A stretch of DNA of 64,000 nt, from the NCBI GenBank assembly GCA_029948255.1, contig JALIZF010001488.1:62001-126000 (forward strand), in the 5' to 3' direction. Shown here piece by piece: positions 1 through 12,706 of this stretch. Every line of letters starts with the position of its first letter. The first letter of the stretch is position 1. Source of the DNA: Telmatactis stephensoni. Its lineage: Eukaryota; Cnidaria; Anthozoa; Actiniaria; Isophelliidae. The position numbers and the translations under genes are program-made. Below the pieces are notes generated by a model that made no database searches, was not told the origin of the DNA, and was given only the letters and a program-made list of their open reading frames with translations.

Positions 1-226
1 TCTCCAGGTAAGTAGTTGTTTAAATTGTGATATGTGCGTGTATGTTTGTTTCATATGTTTGACACATCATCATTCACTTGATGCTATTTCTAAATCATGA
101 AACGACCAGATATCACGTGTTTGTAATAAACCAATCACAACATTCTATATGGTCTCATTATATTACGTAAAAGCGTTGAAATTCGTGCCCAAACTGTTTT
201 AATTTGATACTGATTTTTCTTGACAG

Positions 227-245
227 GATTTAATTTTATGATCAG
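227..245 (+). other. Possible 19-nt microexon
   Basis: A strong acceptor (TTTTTCTTGACAG, ending at 226) and a strong donor (CAG|GTGAGT, starting at 246) bracket only 19 nt. A consensus donor also lies at window bases 5-13, so this could be the tail of a plus-strand gene whose body is to the left. Only one entry phase is open through it. No following exon could be identified, and chance pairing of splice signals is possible. Confidence 0.25.
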
Positions 246-949
246 GTGAGTTTTGTATTATTTTAGATCGTATGGTTTAATTTGATATTAACATCGAAGT
301 ATCATATAATTTTGTGGTTCTGCCTGAAAAAACCCTGTAACATTGTATATTATATATAGCTAAATATATATATATATGAATTATTTTGTCTTCTCGTCAT
401 GAATTCATTCAATAGAACAGTTGTCACTTATCGACTATCGGTCTACTGACTACTGACGTTTTGATATATTTTTCGCTATTTTAGAATAGGTTTTTAGTAG
501 CGAACTTTAGATTTGACTGCGAGTATGAGTTTTAAAATTAGCCCTGTACTCGTTCTTGATACTGAAATCACAACACACTGATGAGGCCGGACGGCGAAAC
601 ATGCCTCTGTGCGGATAAAAGTGAAAGGCTATAACTGGTTCGTCATAAAGGGGAAGAATATAAGGTAAAACTGAACTATAAATAAGTCTGAATCATAGTC
701 GCGTGCGTAAGTTAAAACTTCATTATCGTTTGTAAAAACGTCCTCGTCCTCGATCGTTCTCGTACTCCTAGTCAAATCTAAAGTTCGCTAGTGTTTAGAT
801 AGGTTGTAGAGAATAAAAATAAAAGGAGAAATCACTGAAGAAATCATTCGAAATAATTCCCTGAAAATTCAAGCCAGTGAAACTAAATTAAAACGCACGT
901 GAAAAGGCAAAATAGAACGAGCTAGTCTCGAACGAATTAAAGAAGGAGT

Positions 950-1390
950 GAACGAAAAAAATCGCGAACGGATCGGACGGACGGACGGACGGACAGACGA
1001 ACGGACGAACGAACGAAAACGGACGGAATACGGACGGACGGACGAACGAATTCGAATATCGAACGAACGAAAGAGTGAACCGACGAACCGACGAACCAAC
1101 GAACCAACGAACCACTGAACGATCGAATCAACGAACCAACGAACCAACGAAAAGGAACGAACGAAGAAACGAAAGAAGGAACGAACTAACTAACGAACGA
1201 AAACGAACGAACGAACGGACAGAAAGACAAATAAGCAACTGTCAGATACACTAAACAAACAAAATATCAAAAAAGCAAACAAACAGATAAATAGTTAAAC
1301 TAAACAAAAAACAGACAGACAGACGAACTAGACAGCTGACAAACAGACAGACAAACAGACAGATCGATGGACAGGCAGACAAATCAGTTC
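950..1390. repeat. GAAC/GGAC/ACAG-type simple repeat
   Basis: Degenerate tetranucleotide tract: GGAC units at about 970-1050, GAAC units to about 1220, then ACAG/ACAA units to about 1380. It yields open frames on the minus strand rich in Arg, Ser, Phe and Val, typical of repeat translation and not of a gene. Confidence 0.85.
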
Positions 1391-3490
1391 AGTGTTTAAA
1401 ATTGTTTTAAAGCAGTTGAGGAACTGTAGTTCACATTGTCGCGGCCTTCCTTAATTATCAATGTTTTGACTGTTTCTCGAACTTTCTTTTGCGGTAAAGT
1501 TTCGCAATTCAGCCAAAACGGAAGTTACAAATTTCTCCCTTTCAGTAACCTTTTTGAGTTCTTAGATGAATATGAATTCAAAATCTAAACCAAATGCTGC
1601 AATTAAATGATATAATAAGGACATTTTACAGCATTTTACATGAAATATTTTCAGATCAAAACTTTGATATCCAAGAATATTCGTACCTCATACGATCATA
1701 ATAGAAAACTTAATGAAAAATTTATTTATAACAAAAATTACCGTAGACAGTTATCTCTAGAAGATTAATAGATAATTATGTAGTAATAAAATCAATGAAT
1801 AATATATAAAAACTTCTAAATATAAAATATTATAAACAGTTGTGACGAATAACGCTTTGTTGCAAACTGATTATCCTGAGAGATAAATCATATGAATTGA
1901 ATGAGCTCAATCAACGAAAATTTGGGGGGATCTCGGGTATCTGAAGCTGCTGAGCTAAACTCAGTGGAACTTTAATCTGCCTCCCTAGTTGTGCTTTATA
2001 ATAATTTTCTGTCTCGCAGAGCTTGCCGACCGCAGGCCGATTTTAAAAATAACTACTAACCACAAGTTGCCGGTAGATCTTTCTTATAAGTGCTACAAAT
2101 TGTTTTATCGCGATTTTCTTTTAAAAAGTCGAGTTAATTTATAATCGTTGTACATGTGGTTGTTATCTGAGATATCACTTACCTTACAGTAATCTTTTTC
2201 CTTCAAATTTTCTTAATTTTTGTAAGAGTTTGAAAGGTTCATCAGTAGAAATGAAATTTTGACAATATTTAAGCAGTTTTAATGGTTCATAATAGAATTA
2301 ATGGAAAACATTGTGGAATAAGACGTTCTCCTAATGGATTTGGTCTACAGCATATTACTCTTTTGTCATTATATTGCTATATTAACTATCACAAAAAGAT
2401 CGAGATAGAAAATTATGATAATCTTATTAAAGTGATAAAGATGAGACACTTTTTCCCTATTTTATAAATTCCAAATTAAAATAGATAAAACTAGCAAAAA
2501 ATTTTTTTACGAAGACATCTGATTACCGCATAGTAGTCCAAACCTTTTCAAATTAAATAGAAAATAATTTGTGTATTTGCTAATATCGAACACAGCTGCC
2601 TTATGATGTTTTTTGTTGTTCAGTTTATCTGTAGTGGTATATTGGCGAAACTCAAAATATTTGACTCCCTTTGTTTTATGTATATTAGTATTTAAACCGA
2701 TCGGGTTTTTTTGAAAGTAGATTTATATAAATTGGAAAAAGTAAATGTTATTTCTGCAAAATAATCAGAGAATTTTACTACTAGTTTTTCGAATAAAAGC
2801 GTTTTGCAGTGCGAATACCGTAATAATCTACATTTTATTTTATATACTTTATACATCAAATGGACTGTTTACATTTATTTGTATGTGACAATTTTCCACT
2901 ACCCACATTCCATTCACAAGTCGATCGTTCTAACTCCATTGTGTTAAAGATTAATTAAGTAGACATCCCAATTTGTACTCTATACTTCGGCAATTTCATT
3001 TCTTTCTTTGAACTTCCATATAGGGAAAAATTAGTCCCTAAAATACAGAGAAAACTGGCTTGAATTCGTCTCATTAGCGATGAGTTGTAAAGCGGTACGA
3101 ATTAATTAATTGAACACCCCGCATGGTGTTCTCACAATTGAAAAAAATTATTCTTGTGAACTTCCCTTCAAAAATAACACTACGGCGGTTAGTCAGGTAT
3201 AGAAATAATTTTCTGTGTATGGCTCCCTGGCGACGAAAACCGATAGACTCATGTGTTTTAATGAATTTCTTCATTCAGTAATTCCCTTTGTGTGTCGACC
3301 AATAAGGAGTCGAGGATTTTCCAAGACAGGTGTTCGTCGTGGCTAATTTGTCTTGTTCGCCATGGTGGACACCTCTTGTTGACGTCAAAGGCGCTGATGA
3401 AAACATTTGCTGGCGTTCAAGGCAGAACAGCGCGGAGTATGATAGAGTAGGCTTCCACGAAGCGTGCGGAGAACATTTCTTCCTTCCAAA

Positions 3491-6400
3491 ATGGTAAAGC
3501 TTCTTGATTTTGCATGTATGCTTGTGTTTATGTTACAGCGAGGGTTTCATTGGGAATTCCGTGCGACCGCATTTCGACAACTTGAAGCACTAGAGAAAAA
3601 ACTATCAACCAGCTTGAAAGTGGCACAAGATATTCCTGTATTGTAAGTTCTCATATTCAATTTGACAAAATTTTCTTTCTTTTTTTCATAAATAAGACCG
3701 ACTACGAGCTCTCCGAGGAACAGCGAAACGGTAAGGAACAGTCCAAAAGCGACTTAAAAGGTTTCTTGTATATGTTTTTATGTGAATGTGTATGTTAATG
3801 CTTACATTATGGTCATTTAATGTAATAAATTATATTCAAGTTTTTTCGACTCCACAGAGCTACAAGAGGCTTTTTCGCTTTTTGACAAAGATGGCAGTGG
3901 CACAATATCTAACGAAGAACTAGAAGTAGTAATGAAATCTTTAGGTCAGAATCCTACCAACGAAGAGCTGCAGAAAATGATAGAAGAGGTCGATGTAGAC
4001 GGTAAATTATGTACCAATAATGAATGAATCGGTTGCTAAGATAGCCAATATGTTTTGGTTTAGCTAGAGAAGAGGATCGTTCCAGATTTTGGTATAAGAG
4101 TGTTATTATCAGAAATGAGGGACGATATTGTCTTGCAAGAGCTAAGCGCTTACACAAAGCAAATTGTAATAATTATACTTCAAAATATGAATCGCGCGCT
4201 GCTCTTACGTACGCTGAATAGCAAACAATTTTCAACGCTTTTAGGATCATAAATCTGTTATTCTCGAAAAGCTAACACAAGATTTAAGCTCAAATAAAAA
4301 CGTTCTTATTCAAAAGTGTTTGCAAAGTGCTGACTTTAAATAGGTCTCAGTAAGCGCTGAAATATGTTAGCTGATAAAATTAATGAGCAAAATTTCACTG
4401 TCAGTAAGTTGACTTGAAAAACAAGGTTTGAAAGCTGTCAAATCCTAAGTGCAGTGAAAAACAAATCCGGTATAATCACAGAAAAGGGACATTTAGAGAC
4501 GAAATAAGAAAAAAGAAAGAAAGAAAATAAATTAAATGGATAAATTGGATAAATTAAATGACTGTCTACGTTCACGCAGCATTTAGTATTGCCATTTTGA
4601 AATTGTAACTTCAGTCTTTTATTTAAAATTTGTCTCCCCTAGACGGATTTGCCGGCGTATTTCTGAATGATAATAATCACTACTTCCTCTAAAATATCTT
4701 CAGTCCATCTCTATTTTTTTCTTTGCCGTTTTGTCACAAAAAGTTCGGATTTCTTTCCTGAGCGTTTTCTGACTTTTAGCCAGATTACCCTTTCTTTGGA
4801 CTACGCGAGTTCTGAATTGATTGCTCTACTACTAATACTTTGTACCAATAATCTTCAATAAAATGCAAAAACTCGCTCAATGAAATTTGAAATTTTCAGG
4901 AAAAAATCAGCAGAAATGAATCAGGTAGCCGATAATATAGCATCAAATAAGTGAAAACAGTATCTTTGGATTGCTTGGGGGTTTGATAGATTTTTATCGA
5001 CATTTTCTATAAACAAGTGTTTTATTGCACGCTTACTGCATATTTTGCAGAAAAAAATTGCTTATTAAGTTTCAAGATGTTTTTAGGCAGCTAATATTTC
5101 TATAACTGTAAAAGATATATTTGTTCTGGTATTTACATCTCAGACAAAGTTTCTCAGTGCATGGTCTATTCCAGGTTTGAGTTAGAATTTCTATTCTTGT
5201 TATATATTATTGTCTTTCCCATAGCAACAAGCCGGTTGTAAATTAAATGTATTTTAAGCGGCTAAAGTTTTAAAACGTGATTTTTAGAGCAAATTCCGGC
5301 TAGAAGCCGCAGACTGAGCTTGCTTCTAGTTTGTTCAAGGACTTTCTCAAATTTGTAACCTGCAGTATAAATCCGTTAACGACATATTTAATAAAAATTC
5401 TAAATTTCTTAATTTCATATTTCAAATTAAAATCCCTCAAATATTATATACTCAGTGTACAAAAGTATATTATAAGTTCATTATCTTTATTATCAACCTG
5501 AGTAGATGAATCTTCATCAGCGTTTAAAATCTTTTGTTTTCTTAATTGCTCGAGTACCAAAAGCCGAAAAAAGAGGCAACTTTCAATTTCGAAAAGAACT
5601 GTTTGCAATTTCCATTAGTATAAAATGTTTCTTTTTTCATTTTCAAAAGGAAAAATTCGGATGAATTCAGAATAATTAATATGCATAATCCTAGGTAATC
5701 AATTAACTCCAAATGGCCAACTCAAACTCTCAGTCTTAATAAATCTTCTTGGAGCCAAAGAATTTCTAATCATGTTTGGTTTGTATATGTGGTTGCAAAG
5801 ATGTGTGTTTCTAGTCATTAGTTTCATTTGTCGGTAATACAAAGGCTTTAGCCGTCATGCAACGTCATTTGTTCATGTTTATATTTCGTTAGCTTTATTC
5901 CGGTTTATAATGACATGGTTTTAAAGCAGATAGAGCTCACATCGATTTCTTGTCTTCACCTTTAAAAATTAATCCTTAAAAGGTTTTTAAGTTTGTTTGC
6001 TTTGCTTTTGTTCATCTACACATCTCGGTATTGTCTGATTTGTTTGTTTGTTTTGTATTTGCTTTCGTATCAAATTCGCTCGTTCATTAACTTGTTTGTT
6101 TGTGTTAAGATGCTGCTCCCTTTTGTTTGTTTGTGTTTAAGATATTGTATATTGTTTATACAATGGACTTTATGATTTTGTATATTGTTATTTGGTTAGT
6201 AAGTGAGTGGGTGGATGAGTGAGTGAGTGAGTGTGTGAGTGGGTGAATGAGTGAGTTTAACATTTGTTTAAATGTTTTCTAGGCTTCAGTACTTTTTTGT
6301 TTGTTTGTTCGTTTGTTTGTTTTTGTTCGTTTGTTTTTCACATGATAGGTATTTATTCAGATATATGGGCACGTTTTCACTCAGTTTTTGCTTGCCTGCA

Positions 6401-7123
6401 CCAGCCTCATTCTTAAATATCACTATTACTAGTTCATTTACATATGCAAACCCAGTAAGTCGTTTAGTCATTTACTCACCTATTTCGCCAGTATCTCCAT
6501 CCTACGTGCTTCAGCTTGTCCAATCTGCTCGGACTTCCTGACGTGACATCACCTATCACTCTTTATATCATGACATCGTATACTTAAAAAGCAATCAAAA
6601 AGCGCTAATTCACAGTTAGTCATCTTAGAACTAGCCATTTATCCGCCATTATATAGAATATTTGCGATACAATACGCAAACTAATTGGTTGGCTACCAAG
6701 TGGATGGCGTCGTTGGCCTAGTGGTGAAAGCAATTGTCTTTCACGGCGCTACCTGTGTGATCTGCAAGGCTCCATTCCTGGCAGAGTCATCTTTGGCCCC
6801 GTACGTTTGCACTACAGCATTAATTAGATCGGTCTGAGATCGATCCAGTCTAGTACATCGCTTCAAGCTGGATCGAACTCAGATCGATCTAGAACTGTAG
6901 TGTGAACAGGGCCTTTGAGCCGAGTTTGTTCGGATATGTTACTCAGTCTTTACAATGCAATACCACGAGATTTTTCTTTTTTCGATTTCCTGGCTCTTCG
7001 ATTTTTTCTCCCTCGGTAAAAATCAACGTAGGAAAATATCGAATGCAGTGGAAAATAATGTGAGTGTTTCAAGTAGATTTGGGTAGATAAAAAGCCACTA
7101 ATATGTTGCCATGCTACTGAATT

Positions 7124-7154
<31 letters not shown>

Positions 7155-10100
7155 CCATTATATATATCAAATTCATTCAAAAAACGTTCATTCAAAAACG
7201 TCAAAATATTTTATTTATCGCTACAAAAACATCCGTTTTTGCTTCTATCCGTTCTATAAACACGCTTCTGGGTATTGAACGGTACTTGAAAAGCATGAAA
7301 AGGACTCGCGGCTTCGCCTCCTGAACTCTCTTCGCTATCATTTTATATTGCAATAGCCCTTTTCTCACGGGATGCAAAAAGTATTCTTTGAGCTTTAATT
7401 TTGTTAAAATCTTTTTAACTCAGACATCTTTAGAGATTTGCTCTTGTTCTTGTTCGGGCTTGTTCTTGATAGCTTTGTTTAGAAGCGAAGCTTAGTCGTC
7501 GATTTTCAAATGTACACCGCTAAGAGGAATAAAAGGCTATTGCTTGATTAAAGGTGCTGTTACACGCGCGCTGAAACTTTTCTCTGATCAGAAACTTGCC
7601 TCAATCGCCGTTGCGAAACGGCGATTGACAGTTTCACAACGAATTGCACCGTGTAACATGGTCATTTAGCTGAAACTTTCTCCCGGTCGGTTTCACGAGA
7701 CGGTCTCATGATCACGAAAAGTACAACTGCTTTCTACTCCTGCAACAACTTGTGTCGCGAACAAGTTTCAGTACGAAAAGTCAGCGTGTAACACGCCTTA
7801 TTATGAAACTCAGTCTAGCATCGGCGATCGACACAAGTTTCAGATAAAAGTTTCAGCGTGTAACAGCGCCTTAAGATTCGAATATATTGATAAGGGTCTT
7901 TCAATTCACTAGCGCCATAAGTACAACTGCATGATTTAGCATTGTACAGCTCATATTATGACCAACATAAGTTTTTATACTCGAGATAAAAGAGCGGCAA
8001 TGAGTCTCCGTACATAATTATTATTACCGTTGATGATGATTTTTGTCTATTTAACAGCAAGTTATAATCATCAGTTGATCCATATGGAGAATTAGTAGTG
8101 TACTACTTATCTCAGTGCCTGTTCTTTGTGGAAACTCTTTACCGCCGAGTCTATGTATAATAATGAAAATTGCTCTGGGCGCAAGTATAACAAGATACAA
8201 TGGCACCAGTGTCCGCTAAAGAAGGAGTATCTGCATTAAAAGAAGTCCGCTTAATACTCCAGTTTCGAGTTCATTTTGCTCAGTGTTAGCCTCAACTCCG
8301 CGTAATATATAGTTTTGTGTCATTGATTAACCCTAGTTGGGAATAAATGGAATGTACACAAATGAACAAGGCAAATGCTATAGAATTCCTCTGGGGTTTG
8401 CTTGATTTCTTTGAATACCTCACATCTAATTAATCGAGGCTAACACTGAGCAACACAGAACTCGAAACTGGAGTATAGAGGTCTTACTAGATTGCTATGT
8501 AAACAAGCGCAAGCGAAATTAATTGAAAATGTAATAACGCACTGCTCATTAGCAGTGCTAGTCTTTTCTGGCTCTTATGAGATAATTGCGATGTACTGGG
8601 TCTGTGCATATTCATGCACATATCCGTTAAAATCATGTTATGTTCTTGTATATCCTCTATCGTTAAAATCAAGTTTTGTTCCTGTATATCCACATACCAT
8701 TATTAAAACTATGTTATGTCCCTATGAAAATGAGGCTCCAAGCAGTTGTAAAAAGCAGTAATAACTATAGCTGTTATTTATGTATTCTATAATTTCGTGC
8801 AGTGATGGTTGTTGTGATGACTAGTTTAGCTTTAACCACCTGCTGGGTTCTGAGCCAATACACCAGCTGCAGCCTAATCAAAAGCCAGATAACAATCTAG
8901 GGGTGTTTTAACGACCATAAAATAGTCGATTTCACTTTTCATTCAGATTTTATTATTATTGTATTAGCTTAATGTTGCCTCTATGAATACCCTCTTAGTT
9001 TAAAAATTGTGGCCTTAATCTTGTCTGATCATTTAGGCTCATGTGCAAGAGATCTAGCTAGTTTCCAGCGATCACTTCTGTTTGTGGAAATTTTATCCGC
9101 CTACCGGTTTTCTGGAGTGGGTCCCGCTCTTCCATTCCCTTCTCATGGATGGTAAGGTCGCACCGCCTCGAAAGATTTCATTCAATTAAAGTTCAATAAA
9201 CCTAGCTTCTTAAACAAAAGAAATAAAACAAACGGCAATAATAACCATAATATTCTACTCTGTTCAAATTCGTAAAACTAATAAGAACACCTCTTCCGAG
9301 CAATTACTGATACTAACAATTCACAGAATGAAAAGAAGTCGAGTTAGGACGAGTGTCTTGAAAAAAGGAAGCGAATTAAGGAGTAGTAGTATAGGAGTAC
9401 TTTAATAGGCGCCTAAAAGGTTGAAACTATTGAAATTATAAATAAGAGCATAACAAGACCGTTTCTAGCGGCATGATTTAAAAATAGCCAATACGATCTA
9501 AAAAGAAACCGACAATGGCTAGCATACCAAGAACATAGTCAAATTACCATTACGAAAAATCTGCTGTTGAAAATAACTTTAAAATCTTAATTTTAGCAAA
9601 GTCATTCCATAATTTTCTTTCTTTGTTTGTTTAATTTACTGAAATTATGCATTTATGTGGTTATTAGTTTTATTTTTTTTTTAAACAGAAAAGAAAGAAA
9701 AGAAAAGAAAGAAAAAAAAAAAAGAAAAAAAAAGAAAAAAAGAACTAGCCCACAGCAGTCTTGAACCCGGCTCTTCTGCTCCAAAGTTCAGCGTTTTTCC
9801 AGTGCGCCACTAAAACACGTAATTTGCACAACAATAGACATTCCATTGACACGATACACTAGGTTATTTTGTCTTCTATATCACTCAGTAGACCTGTTAG
9901 CCTAGTGGTAAGGTTCAGTCATTTACGGCCTAGGATCCGACTGTTTCCTCCCTCTTTGACTGCGAAGCTCGCTGTGTTCTACCGATAGCGCGGAAGGGGC
10001 CGAAATCTCCATCCTATACGTAACATGCGATGATTCAGCGATTTGTCTGGATGCATGGTCCTTTTGGGGGGTTCTACATAAAATTAGCATACTAATTTAC

Positions 10101-11822
10101 TTCGGTAGCGGGTTCGAGCCTTGCTTGCGGCAAAAAGTTTTTCTTTTTTTCCTTTAAAATTATTTTCTACATATTTTATTTTCCTTTTCTAATTTTTTGG
10201 TTGCTTAAGAAATGCTTTTTGGATGTCAAAAAACAGTTAACGAAAAAAAAATGTTTTTTTTTCTAAACTCCGATCAATAACCGGACTGATTTAGCTTCTT
10301 GCAATGTTTACCCAATTCATTCCTCTTGGAATAAGATTTCTTTGTCCCATCCGAAGTGAAAACTCTTTCGTGCTTTTCTAATTACAGTATTTCAAACAAA
10401 GAATATAATTCCAAAAGGGATTGTATATTGGGAAAACAATGATATGAGCCAAGCTAAATCGGTCTATTTACCTCTACCAGAGGTACGTCTGCTAAGAAAC
10501 TCGTTATACTGTCTCGATGAGAGAGCTTTGCTTGATCGTTTCCTCTCGCTAACACTCTTGTTAAGACGTTTCGTGATCATAAGAGATTTACTAGCATTAT
10601 ATACGAACATAAGTCTATGACATCGATAATATACCGTACCTATGACAGTTCAATGTTGTATTTCACAAATAAAATTCTTACTCCATGCACAGTGCGTCCC
10701 AAATATGCGCAGAGCAAGTCGCCACTAACACCAACCAAAAATATCGAAATCAATCGCTGTTTTGCTTATTTTTAAGGTAACGGAGAAGTCGACTTCGAGG
10801 AATTCCTAGTCATGATGAAAAATCAAATGCAACACAGAGACGCAGAGGCAGAAATTAGAGAAGCTTTTCGAGTCTTTGACAGAAATGGAGACGGTTCTAT
10901 TACGTAAGTACCTCCCTCCTTCCCTCCTTCCCTCCTTCCCTCCTTCCCTCCTTCCCTCCTTCCCTCCTTCCCTCCCTCTCTCCCTCCCTTCCTTCCTTCC
11001 TTCATTCCTTTCTTCCTCCCTCCCTCCCTTCTTTCATTCATTCCTTCCTTCTTCATTCCTTCCTTCCTTCCTCCTCCTCCCCTGCCTCACTCCCGGCCTC
11101 CCTCCCTTGCCTCTTTCCTTGCTTGCTTGATTACTTTATTGCTTTAATTATTGCTTGCTTCCTTCCCTCCATTCCTCCCTCCTAGCCTTCCTCCCTCCCT
11201 TCCTTCCCTTCCTCCCTCCTTCCTTACTTCCTTCCCTCCCTGTTCCTTTCACTCTTCCCTTCTTCCTTTCTTCTTTCTTTCCTAGATCAAAAGTACTCCT
11301 TTTATTCAATTCCTCATTTTAAAATTTCCTTCCAGTCCAATGGAATTAAAAAGCGCCATGGCGAGTTTAGGAGAAAAATTAAGCGACGAAGAACTTACCG
11401 AGATGATGAAGGAAGCAGATCTTAATGGCGATGGGGTCATTAACTTTGAAGGTAAATATACACAGGAAGCCCAGCCCATAAATTTGACGATACTTGGATA
11501 AATCTGAATAAATAGGATAAAATAAGAATAAAATAAAAAATAGGATATTCCGCTTCCACCAGAAAATCGAACCCCCCCCCCCCCCCTCCTCTCCCCTTTC
11601 GAGGTCCTAGCGATGGGCCTGCGTGGGGTAATATAAAAATGCAAGCAGCATTGCTCTGCAAATTGCAACGCAACAATGCTCCGAGAAATGTTGAGAGATT
11701 ATGTTGCCCGTATTACCATACGAAATAAGTTACGGCTTTTTGTCCTCACAGAGTTTGTACAGATGTTTGGAAATATGGAGAAAGGTGTGCATGGACCACC
11801 ACGATATCAGATGGCTAACTGA
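3491..11822 (+). CDS. Calmodulin-like protein, four intact EF-hands
   Basis: Six exons: 3491-3493, 3697-3730, 3858-4001, 10777-10903, 11336-11451, 11752-11822. All junctions are GT/AG and in frame, giving 164 residues. The first exon codes only the start ATG, followed at once by GTAAAG, a layout known for animal calmodulin genes, and this decided the start. EF loops are at about residues 22-33 ([12 protein letters not shown]), 58-69 ([12 protein letters not shown]), 95-106 ([12 protein letters not shown]) and 131-142 ([12 protein letters not shown]). All carry the expected ligands at positions 1, 3, 5 and 12 and Gly at 6, so four calcium ions should bind. The central linker is calmodulin-like. 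The C-terminus extends about 15 residues beyond typical calmodulin (149 aa), with a PPRY segment. Intron 3 is about 6.8 kb and full of repeats; intron 4 holds a CCTT microsatellite. It is divergent from true calmodulin, so I call it calmodulin-like. The role, calcium-dependent target binding in the cytoplasm, is inferred from the family. Confidence 0.88.
6703..6790 (+). repeat. tRNA-derived SINE-like fragment
   Basis: The segment has an A-box-like TTGGCCTAGTGGTGAAAGC followed about 45 bases on by a degenerate B-box-like GGCTCCATTCC, as in pol III promoters of tRNA-derived SINEs. No intact tRNA cloverleaf was drawn. It lies in intron 3 of the calmodulin-like gene. Confidence 0.45.
6795..6913. 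mobile_element. Short MITE
   Basis: Ends are inverted copies: GGCCCCGTACGTTTGCACTA at left and the reverse complement of GGCCCTGTTCACACTACAG at right. The inside is also palindromic (GATCGATC words). No coding capacity; lies in intron 3 of the calmodulin-like gene. Confidence 0.6.
7551..7872. mobile_element. MITE with AAGGxGCTGTTACACGC ends
   Basis: Left end AAGGTGCTGTTACACGC and right end GCGTGTAACAGCGCCTT are inverted repeats, continued inward by GCTGAAACTTTT and AAAAGTTTCAGC. The flanking bases are TTA at left and AAG at right, so a short TA or TTAA target duplication is possible but not clear. Confidence 0.6.
8254..8475. mobile_element. MITE with ~38-bp inverted ends
   Basis: Left arm ATACTCCAGTTTCGAGTT continues through GCTCAGTGTTAGCCTC and is mirrored at right by GAGGCTAACACTGAGC and AACTCGAAACTGGAGTAT. 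No coding capacity; intronic. Confidence 0.65.
9745..9815 (-). repeat. tRNA-derived SINE-like fragment
   Basis: Read on the minus strand it has TAGTGGCGCACTGG (A-box-like) and GGGTTCAAGAC (B-box-like) about 30 bases apart. An A/G-rich run lies alongside at 9688-9744. Probably a SINE relic inside the large calmodulin-like intron. Confidence 0.4.
10909..11285. repeat. CCTT/CCCT microsatellite
   Basis: Pyrimidine-only CCTT, CCCT and CTTC units fill the calmodulin-like intron between the exons ending at 10903 and starting at 11336. The short open frames it generates are not genes. Confidence 0.9.
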
Positions 11823-12613
11823 ATGTTGCAATCAAGAAAAACCCTGACTTAACTTTGCAGCATGCACTGGAGTTTTGACGTCTTGGGGTTGGCTACAATT
11901 GTCGACTATTTCAAGTACACAACCATTGTAAAATAATTTACAAGAAATTATAAGAAATTACACAAAAAAGGTTTAAAAACCATGTACATAAAGAAGTGAG
12001 TTATGATACATCCAAAGCTATTGCACAATGCAGAGACACGTAGAGAATAATCTACATATATCCACGAGTTACAAAAAAGCATTATATCCACGAGCTACAA
12101 AAGGCATTGCACTTGAACTTCCTTAATATGGACATTGTAGAAAACTCAGGTTCGTATAAAGCACGCCGACATTTAGAACGGATAAATCTCTCTTTATCTG
12201 ACATCTAAGAGCACGAATGCAAGTTTGTTACATGGAGATGTCCTTATTATAGAAGTACTGCTCATTAGCAATTGCATTGATAGTAAATTGGTTACTATTT
12301 CTGCAAAATAGGAACAAACGTTTTGTTATATATGGAGATATCAATATTATAGAGGTGTTCGCTTATCACGTCTTCATATAAGATTTGGGTTTCCTTTCTA
12401 TAGATATAAGATGTATATTTTTTATGTTGAGTAGAAAGAAGTTCACTGACTGATTGATATGAAGAATATCAAGCAGTTCTTCGTGTGTGTTTTTTTTTTT
12501 TTTTGTCCTAAGCCAATCACTAAATCATTTTTCTTTAATTTTAGCTTTGTGTATGATGGCGTTGTATACCCACACTTCCACCAACCTTTTCGGCAGCTCA
12601 ACTATTGTCTTCA

Positions 12614-12689
12614 GCCTAATACCCAGGCGTCCTCTTATGGCGTCACTGTGACGTCACGTCCAGAAACGGGGAGGGCCTGGGTACTAGGC
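12614..12689. mobile_element. Tiny hairpin MITE
   Basis: GCCTAATACCCAGGC at left pairs with GCCTGGGTACTAGGC at right. Between them are paired GTCACTGTGACGTCACGTCC words. It sits about 17 bp outside the left end of the giant palindrome. Confidence 0.55.
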
Positions 12690-12706
12690 CGAAAAAAGGG
12701 TATACT

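Larger units (their letters stand above)
1..3490. other. Upstream intergenic region, no gene model
   Basis: No convincing coding exon apart from a possible splice donor at the left edge (CAG|GTAAGT after base 7) and a possible 19-nt microexon at 227-245. Bases about 950-1390 are a degenerate GAAC/GGAC/ACAG simple repeat. The short open frames over it are low-complexity artefacts. The rest is AT-rich and unassigned. The last ~150 bases should hold the promoter and 5' untranslated region of the calmodulin-like gene. Confidence 0.6.

Noticed and set aside
869..1147. Overlapping minus-strand open frames of 64-92 codons
   Set aside because: They are translations of the GAAC/GGAC simple repeat; composition is repetitive in all frames.
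9895..10120. tRNA or SINE with A box at 9899 and B box at 10108
   Set aside because: The boxes are about 210 bases apart, too far for one tRNA-type promoter; at best unrelated fragments.
10823..11130. Open frames on both strands over the CCTT tract
   Set aside because: Low complexity; only 10777-10903 within the area is a real exon, of the calmodulin-like gene.
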